The notes under the pieces: model-generated
What the model saw: only the letters and a program-made list of their open reading frames with translations
Told to the model about the DNA's origin: nothing
The model's database searches: none
Position numbers and translations under genes: made by a program
Part shown: positions 58,928-64,000 of the stretch, in pieces
How positions within the stretch are numbered: position 1 is the first letter of the stretch
How the letters are laid out: each line of letters begins with the position of its first letter
DNA from: Roseomonas marmotae
GTDB lineage: Bacteria > Pseudomonadota > Alphaproteobacteria > Acetobacterales > Acetobacteraceae
Length of the DNA stretch: 64,000 nucleotides
Reading direction: 5' to 3'
Assembly (NCBI RefSeq): GCF_017654485.1
Contig: NZ_CP061091.1
Coordinates: forward strand, 3,354,501-3,418,500

Positions 58928-59809
58928 ATGACACGCTTCGCCATCATCGGCTTCGGCGAGGTGGGCGGCATCTTCGCCCGGGACCTGCGCGCGCGCGGCG
59001 CCGGGGAGATCCATGCCTATGATATCGCCGAGGCGGCGCGCGGCCGAGCGGCCGAGGCCGGCGCCACCGTGCATGACAGCGCGCCTGCGGCGGCGGCGGC
59101 GGCCGATGTGGTCTTCGTCCCCGTCACCGCCGGCTCGGCCCTGGCGGCGGCGCAGTCGCTGGCCGGCGGCCTGGGCCACGCGCCCTTCGTGGTGGATGTG
59201 AATTCCGTCTCCCCCGCCACCAAGCAGGCGGCCGCGCAGGCCGTGCAGGCCGCCGGCGGCCGCTATGTGGAGGCGGCCGTGATGGCCAGCGTGCCGCCCA
59301 AGGGCCTGCGCTCCCCCATCCTGCTGGGCGGCCCGGATGCCGAGGCCTTCAAGGCGCTGATGGCACCGTTCGGGATGGACCTGACCATCTTCCCCGGCCC
59401 CATCGGCAAGGCTTCCTCGGTGAAGATGTGCCGCAGCGTCATGGTGAAGGGGCTGGAGGCGCTGACCACCGAATGCATGCTGGCCGCGCGCCATTACGGC
59501 GTGGAGCAGGAGGTGCTGCGCTCCCTCTCCGACACCCTGCCGCATCAGGATTGGCGCGGGCTGGCGCGCTACGTCATCAGCCGCGCGCTGATCCATGGCA
59601 AGCGCCGCGCGGAAGAAATGCGCGAGGTCGCGCGCACCGTGCAGGAGGCAGGCATCGACCCGCTGCTGAGCGCCCCCATCGCCGAACGGCAGGACTGGGC
59701 CGCCGCACGCGGGCGGGCGATGTCCAAGGCGCAGCTGGCCACGACCGATCTGGACGAGCTGCTGGACGGCATCGCCGCCGCCACCCCGCCCCGCGCCGCC
59801 GCCGAGTAA
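58928..59809 (+). CDS. NAD(P)-dependent oxidoreductase with DUF1932 domain
   Basis: This 293-residue protein of the 6-phosphogluconate-dehydrogenase-like group has a Rossmann motif (FAIIGFGEVGGIFARDL), FVVDVNSVSPATKQ, a conserved Lys-containing core (GKASSVKMCRSVMVKGLEAL) and a helical DUF1932 C-terminus. It would oxidise a hydroxy or aldehyde acid. In this operon it could replace the usual dehydrogenase that forms 2-pyrone-4,6-dicarboxylate; this is inference. It starts 16 bases after the previous gene. Confidence 0.82.
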   Translation: MTRFAIIGFGEVGGIFARDLRARGAGEIHAYDIAEAARGRAAEAGATVHDSAPAAAAAADVVFVPVTAGSALAAAQSLAGGLGHAPFVVDVNSVSPATKQAAAQAVQAAGGRYVEAAVMASVPPKGLRSPILLGGPDAEAFKALMAPFGMDLTIFPGPIGKASSVKMCRSVMVKGLEALTTECMLAARHYGVEQEVLRSLSDTLPHQDWRGLARYVISRALIHGKRRAEEMREVARTVQEAGIDPLLSAPIAERQDWAAARGRAMSKAQLATTDLDELLDGIAAATPPRAAAE

Positions 59810-59867
59810 ACGTCACGCAGCCAAGGCCACCCGACGCAACGAGGTGGCCGCCACAGGAGGTTCCATC

Positions 59868-60860
59868 ATGTCCCTTGGACGCCGCGAAACCCTGCGCCTG
59901 GGTGGGCTTGCCGCCATGGCTCTCACGGCGCCCTGGAATGCCGCCAGGGCGCAGGGGCAGGCCACCCTGCCCGACAAGCCCATCCGCCTGATCGTCCCCA
60001 ATGCCGCCGGGGGCGTGGCGGACCTGACGGCGCGCACGGTGGGCCAGGGCCTTTCCGAACGGCTGAAGCAGCCGGTGGTGATCGAGAACCGCCCGGGCGC
60101 CGGCGGCATCGTCGCCGGGCAGGCGCTGATCTCCTCCCCGGCCGATGGCTCCACCCTGATGGTAGCGACCAACGCGCATGCCATCAGCGCCTCGCTCTTC
60201 CGCTCCCTGCCCTTCGACCCGATCCGCGACTTCGCGCCGGTCGGGCTGATGGGCACCTTCGCCATCGCCATCCTGGTGGCGCCCAATTCGCCGATCCGCA
60301 CGGCGCAGGACCTGATCGCCCAGCTGAAGAAGGATCCGACCAGCACCAATATCGGCACCATCAGCGTCGGCAGCACGCAGAACCTGGCGGCCGAGCTGTT
60401 CAAGACCACGGCGGGGGTCGAGGCCGTGACGGTGCCGTTCAACGGCACCCCGGCCCTGTTGACAGCGCTGCTGCGCGGCGACGTGACAGCGGCTTTCGAG
60501 ATCGTGGCGCCCATCACCGGTCAGATCCGCGACGGCTCGCTGCGCGCCGTCGCCGTCACCTCCGCCAGCCGCGCCGCCAATCTGCCGGATGTGCCGGCGC
60601 TGCGGGAAGCGGGCCTCGCGGATTTCGACGTCAGCTCCTGGAACGCCGTGGTGGCGCCCGCCCGCACGCCGGCACCGGTGATCGCGCTGATCAACCGGGA
60701 GATGAACGCCGTGCTGGCCGACCCGGCCATCCGCGGCAAGCTGCTGGAAGCGGGCGTGGAGGCCAAGGCCGACGACTCCGCCGCGCTGGGCCGGCTGCTG
60801 ACCAGCGAGGCGGAGAAGTGGCGCGCCGTGATCGAGCGCGCCGGAATCGAGAAGCAGTAA
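59868..60860 (+). CDS. Bug/TctC-family tripartite tricarboxylate transporter substrate-binding protein
   Basis: This 330-residue protein has a leader with paired arginines (LGRRETLRLGGLAAMALT) and the loops VPNAAGGVADLTARTV and ENRPGAGGIVAGQALI. A strong AGGAGG precedes ATG 59868. It sits inside the meta-cleavage operon between the oxidoreductase and the amidohydrolase, so an aromatic acid or pyrone dicarboxylate is a likely ligand. Confidence 0.9.
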   Translation: MSLGRRETLRLGGLAAMALTAPWNAARAQGQATLPDKPIRLIVPNAAGGVADLTARTVGQGLSERLKQPVVIENRPGAGGIVAGQALISSPADGSTLMVATNAHAISASLFRSLPFDPIRDFAPVGLMGTFAIAILVAPNSPIRTAQDLIAQLKKDPTSTNIGTISVGSTQNLAAELFKTTAGVEAVTVPFNGTPALLTALLRGDVTAAFEIVAPITGQIRDGSLRAVAVTSASRAANLPDVPALREAGLADFDVSSWNAVVAPARTPAPVIALINREMNAVLADPAIRGKLLEAGVEAKADDSAALGRLLTSEAEKWRAVIERAGIEKQ

Positions 60861-60876
60861 GCAAAGGGCAGCGACG

Positions 60877-61743
60877 ATGAAGACCTGCAAGGCCCCCGAC
60901 CCGAACCCGAAGACGCCGGCCTATAAGCTGCCCGCGGGCGCCTGTGACGCGCATTGCCATGTCTTCGGCCCGGCTGACAAATTCCCCTACGCGCCGAATC
61001 GCAGCTACACCCCGCCGGATGCGCCGGTGGAGGATCTGCGCCGCGTGCATGCCGCCATCGGCGTGGAGCGCGCGGTGATCGTGCAGGCCAGCTGCCACGG
61101 CACCGACAATGCCGCCATGATCGACGCCATCGCCCGCAGCGAAGGCGCCTATCGCGGCGTCGCCATCGTCGATGGCAGCATCACCGAGGCTCAGCTGCAG
61201 GAGCTGGACCGCGGCGGCGTGCGCGGCGTGCGCTTCAACTTCGTCAGGCATCTCGGCGGCACGCCGGATCTGGAGGTGTTCGACCGCGTCCTCGACCGGA
61301 TCCAGCCGCTGGGCTGGCATGTCGTGCTGCATCTCGATGCCAGCGATATCCTGGAACATGCCGGGCGCATCTCGCGCATCAAGGTGCCCTTCGTCATCGA
61401 CCATATGGGCCGTGTTCAGGCGAAGTACGGGCTGGAGCAGGAGCCCTTCCGCCGGCTGCTGGAGTTGATGCGGAACGAGCTTGCCTGGGTGAAGATCTGC
61501 GGGCCGGAGCGCGTCTCCTCTGCCGGCGCGCCCTTCCACGACGCCATCCCCTTCGCCCGCAGGCTGGCCGAGGTGGCGCCGGACCGCACGCTCTGGGGCA
61601 CCGACTTCCCGCATCCGAACATCAGCGGCGACATGCCGAATGACGGCGACCTCGTGGACCTCCTGGCGCTGGCCGTCGAGGACGAGGCCGCCCGCCGCAA
61701 GATCCTGATCGATAACCCCGACCGCCTGTACTGGGCGCGCTGA
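60877..61743 (+). CDS. Amidohydrolase related to 2-pyrone-4,6-dicarboxylate hydrolase (LigI)
   Basis: This 288-residue TIM-barrel amidohydrolase has the N-terminal metal motif DAHCHVFGP, the conserved VQASCHGTDNAA, GVRGVRFNFVRHLGG, FVIDHMGR and the final WGTDFPHPN with the catalytic Asp. LigI opens 2-pyrone-4,6-dicarboxylate to 4-oxalomesaconate. Its place immediately before galB and ligK makes this the most likely reaction, though related lactonases exist. Confidence 0.85.
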   Translation: MKTCKAPDPNPKTPAYKLPAGACDAHCHVFGPADKFPYAPNRSYTPPDAPVEDLRRVHAAIGVERAVIVQASCHGTDNAAMIDAIARSEGAYRGVAIVDGSITEAQLQELDRGGVRGVRFNFVRHLGGTPDLEVFDRVLDRIQPLGWHVVLHLDASDILEHAGRISRIKVPFVIDHMGRVQAKYGLEQEPFRRLLELMRNELAWVKICGPERVSSAGAPFHDAIPFARRLAEVAPDRTLWGTDFPHPNISGDMPNDGDLVDLLALAVEDEAARRKILIDNPDRLYWAR

Positions 61744-61754
61744 GAGAGGTTGCC

Positions 61755-62483
61755 ATGTCCGGCACGCAGAAATCCGGCCTTGTCGTCACGGCCCATCCCG
61801 GTGACTTCGTCTGGCGCGCCGGCGGCGCCATCGCGCTGCACGCGAAGCTCGGCTACCGCATGAAGATCGTCTGCATGTCCTATGGCGAGCGGGGCGAGAG
61901 CCAGGGCGCCTGGAAGCAGCCGGGCATGACGCTGGAAGCCTGCAAGGCCGGCCGCCGCGCCGAGGCCGAGGCCGCCGCCGAGGTGCTGGGCGCAGAGATC
62001 GAGTTCTTCGATGCCGGCGACTATCCGCTGCGCATCACCGACGCGATGATGGACCGGCTGATCGACATCTATCGCGAGGTGAGGCCCTCCTTCGTGCTGA
62101 CCCATGCGGTGGCCGATCCCTATAACGTGGACCACCCGGAAGCCTCGCGCATCGCGCAGGAAGCGCGGATCGTCGCCCAGGCCGCCGGCCACAAGCCCGG
62201 CCCCGGCGGCGTCACCTATTCCGCCCCGCAGGTCTTCCAGTTCGAGCCACACCAGCCCGAGCAGTGCAACTTCAAGCCCAACCGCATCCTCAACATCACC
62301 GAGGTCTGGGAGACGAAGTGGAAGGCCTTCGAGCAGCTCCCCGCCCAGAAGCACCTCTGGCACTATTATGAGCGCGTGGCGCTGAACCGGGGCATGCAGG
62401 GCGGCCGCAATTCCGGCAAGCCGATGACCTATGGCGAAGCCTATCAGACCATCTTCCCGGATGCGGTGGAGGTGCTGGCGTGA
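61755..62483 (+). CDS. galB: 4-oxalomesaconate hydratase (GalB, PIG-L fold)
   Basis: This 242-residue protein belongs to the PIG-L/LmbE fold, with [18 protein letters not shown] in place of the usual HPDDE zinc motif, as in GalB. Later blocks are [31 protein letters not shown] and [13 protein letters not shown]. It hydrates 4-oxalomesaconate to 4-carboxy-4-hydroxy-2-oxoadipate. It overlaps the aldolase gene by four bases, which suits the next pathway step. GalD, which supplies its preferred tautomer, is far to the left. Confidence 0.86.
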   Translation: MSGTQKSGLVVTAHPGDFVWRAGGAIALHAKLGYRMKIVCMSYGERGESQGAWKQPGMTLEACKAGRRAEAEAAAEVLGAEIEFFDAGDYPLRITDAMMDRLIDIYREVRPSFVLTHAVADPYNVDHPEASRIAQEARIVAQAAGHKPGPGGVTYSAPQVFQFEPHQPEQCNFKPNRILNITEVWETKWKAFEQLPAQKHLWHYYERVALNRGMQGGRNSGKPMTYGEAYQTIFPDAVEVLA

Positions 62484-63172
62484 ATCCCGTCGTCGTCACC
62501 CACAACCCGCGCGCCGATCTGGCGCTGATCGACCGTTTCGCGGGTCTTGGCGTCTCCACCACGCATGAGGCCTCGGGCCGCGCGCCCAACCTCATGAAGC
62601 CTTATATGCGCCCGGCCTGGCCGGGCACCTCGGTGGCCGGCAGCGTCGTGACCGTGCTGGCGCAGCCGGGCGACAACTGGATGATCCATGTCGCCGTCGA
62701 ACAGTGCCGGGAAGGCGATATCCTCGTGGTCGCCTGCACCACCGACAATACGGACGGCATGTTCGGCGACCTGCTGGCCACGTCGCTGCAGGCGCGCGGC
62801 GTGCGCGGGCTGGTGATCGATGCCGGCGTGCGCGATGTCGCCTCCCTGCGGGAGATGGGCTTCCCGGTCTGGTCGCGCGCCATCTCGGCCCGTGGCACGG
62901 TCAAGGCCACCCTGGGCTCGGTGAACATCCCCGTCGTCTGCGCGGGCGTCTCGGTCCGTCCTGGCGATGTGGTGGTGGCGGATGACGATGGCGTGGTGGT
63001 GGTGCCCGCCGCCGATATCGCCACCACCCTCGCCGCCGCCGAGAAACGCCAGGCCAATGAGGCCGGGAAGCGTGCCAAGCTGGCGGCCGGCGTGCTGGGG
63101 CTTGACCTCTATGACATGCGGCCGGCGCTGGAGAAGGCGGGGCTGCGCTACGTCGAGCGGCTGGAGAGCTGA
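62480..63172 (+). CDS. ligK: 4-carboxy-4-hydroxy-2-oxoadipate aldolase / oxaloacetate decarboxylase
   Basis: This 230-residue class II pyruvate aldolase of the RraA-like fold is also called GalC. It has [25 protein letters not shown] and [21 protein letters not shown] segments (the Asp/Arg catalytic region) and [19 protein letters not shown]. It splits the aldol acid into pyruvate and oxaloacetate, the last step of the pathway. The ATGA-type overlap with galB supports coupled translation. Confidence 0.9.
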   Translation: MNPVVVTHNPRADLALIDRFAGLGVSTTHEASGRAPNLMKPYMRPAWPGTSVAGSVVTVLAQPGDNWMIHVAVEQCREGDILVVACTTDNTDGMFGDLLATSLQARGVRGLVIDAGVRDVASLREMGFPVWSRAISARGTVKATLGSVNIPVVCAGVSVRPGDVVVADDDGVVVVPAADIATTLAAAEKRQANEAGKRAKLAAGVLGLDLYDMRPALEKAGLRYVERLES

Positions 63173-63224
63173 CTGCCACCGGGGGACCGCGCCGCGGCCC
63201 CCGCCAAGGGAAGGAAACACCAAG

Positions 63225-64000
63225 GTGAAAAGCCAGATCCCGTTATCCCGGCGCCGGAGCCTGTTACAGGCTGCCGCCGCCGCGCTGTTGCCGGCGCCGT
63301 TCCTGGGCCGGACCGCGCGCGCCGCCTCAGCCTGGCCGAAGGACCGGCCGGTGCGGGTCATTGTGCCCTTCACGCCCGGCGGCTCCACGGACATCCTGGC
63401 CCGTGCCATCTCCCAGCGCCTGACGGAGGAACTGGGCCAGACCTTTGTCGTGGAGAACCGCGGCGGCGCCGGCGGCACGGTGGGCAGCGAGCTGGTCGCC
63501 CGCGCCCCGGCCGACGGCTATACGCTGATGATGGGGCATATCGGCACCCTGGCCGTGAATCCCTCGCTCTATTCCAATCTGACCTTCGATACCGTCACCT
63601 CCTTCCAGCCCATCGTGCTGGTGGCCACGGTACCGAATATCCTGGTGGTCAATCCGAAGGTCGCCGAGGTCAAGGACGTGGCCTCGCTGATCCGGCTGGC
63701 CAAGGAGAAGCCGGGAAGCCTGACCTATGGCTCCGGCGGCAATGGCAGTGCCGCGCATATCGCCATGGTCGCCTTCAACACCGCCGCCGGCATCGAGATG
63801 ACCCATGTGCCCTACAAGGGCACCGGCCCCATGATGAACGACCTGATCTCCGGGCAGATCAACCTGACCATGACCGGCGGCCCGCCGATCCTGCCGCCGG
63901 TCCGGGCCGGGCAGGTACGCGCGCTCGGCGTCTCCAGCCTGCAGCGGCTGACCAGCGCGCCGGAGATCCCGACCATCGCCGAGGCCGGCCTGCCCGGCTT
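63225..64000 (+). CDS. Bug/TctC-family substrate-binding protein (3' end outside the window)
   Basis: About 258 residues are present. The leader has a twin-arginine-like motif (LSRRRSLLQAAAAALLP); the Bug loops are FTPGGSTDILARAISQRL and ENRGGAGGTVGSELVARAP. The start is GTG 63225 with GGAAGG upstream. It follows the aldolase gene by 52 bases that contain a bulged hairpin (63181-63202), so it may be partly uncoupled from the operon. It is the second Bug gene of this operon. Confidence 0.88.
   Translation, partial: MKSQIPLSRRRSLLQAAAAALLPAPFLGRTARAASAWPKDRPVRVIVPFTPGGSTDILARAISQRLTEELGQTFVVENRGGAGGTVGSELVARAPADGYTLMMGHIGTLAVNPSLYSNLTFDTVTSFQPIVLVATVPNILVVNPKVAEVKDVASLIRLAKEKPGSLTYGSGGNGSAAHIAMVAFNTAAGIEMTHVPYKGTGPMMNDLISGQINLTMTGGPPILPPVRAGQVRALGVSSLQRLTSAPEIPTIAEAGLPG

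Noticed and set aside
63181..63202. Hairpin between ligK and the last Bug gene as a full terminator
   Set aside because: The stem has a bulge and no T-run, and the next gene starts 22 bases later, so read-through is more likely.

Overview
The window is GC-rich (roughly 70% by eye) and gene-dense, and it reads as an alphaproteobacterial chromosome. The best guess is Acetobacteraceae of the Roseomonas type. That rests on the conserved block tsaB-rimI-mucR-fur-plsC-miaB-phoH-ybeY-corC-lnt-XRE regulator, on MucR, an OlsB-type ornithine-lipid acyltransferase and an MntR-type regulator, and on four orphan Bug/TctC substrate-binding proteins. The assignment is inference; no rRNA or other marker gene is present.

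Layout. 1-1674 (minus): the end of a peptide-export locus, with a C39-peptidase ABC transporter cut by the window edge and its HlyD-type adaptor. 1863-11671 (plus): one long operon joining a complete chemosensory array (receptor, CheR, CheW-like scaffold, CheB, CheA) to a partner-switching module (RsbW-like kinase, STAS antagonist, receiver-PP2C phosphatase). 11668-16883: mntR, galD with a Bug gene under a divergent LysR regulator, a DUF72 gene and a PAP2 phosphatase. 16929-24291: a lipid kinase, an acyl-CoA ligase, a flavin monooxygenase with a sulfonate-type ABC importer, and a methyltransferase. 24381-27702: two divergent GH13 enzymes (trehalose synthase-like and alpha-glucosidase). 27699-36677: mixed metabolic, regulatory and glycosyltransferase genes. 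36682-48760: mostly minus-strand housekeeping genes (hemW, lnt, corC, ybeY, phoH, miaB, an ornithine-lipid pair, fur, mucR, rimI, tsaB). 48869-55528: orphan tupA, a nitronate monooxygenase and a GntR-controlled organic-acid cluster. 55599-56865: two small genes and a gene-poor gap. 56866-64000: a LysR-controlled operon for the lower meta-cleavage pathway of protocatechuate or gallate.

How the genes work together. In the signalling operon CheA should phosphorylate the receiver of the PP2C phosphatase, which would then dephosphorylate the STAS protein and so control the RsbW-like kinase. CheR and CheB supply receptor adaptation. No CheY or flagellar gene is present, so the output is probably gene expression or another non-motility response. 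The right-hand operon encodes a 2-pyrone-4,6-dicarboxylate hydrolase-like enzyme, 4-oxalomesaconate hydratase (GalB) and the CHA aldolase (LigK/GalC). The tautomerase GalD lies 43 kb away with its own regulator. No ring-cleavage dioxygenase is in the window. No tRNA, rRNA, insertion sequence, prophage or CRISPR array was seen.
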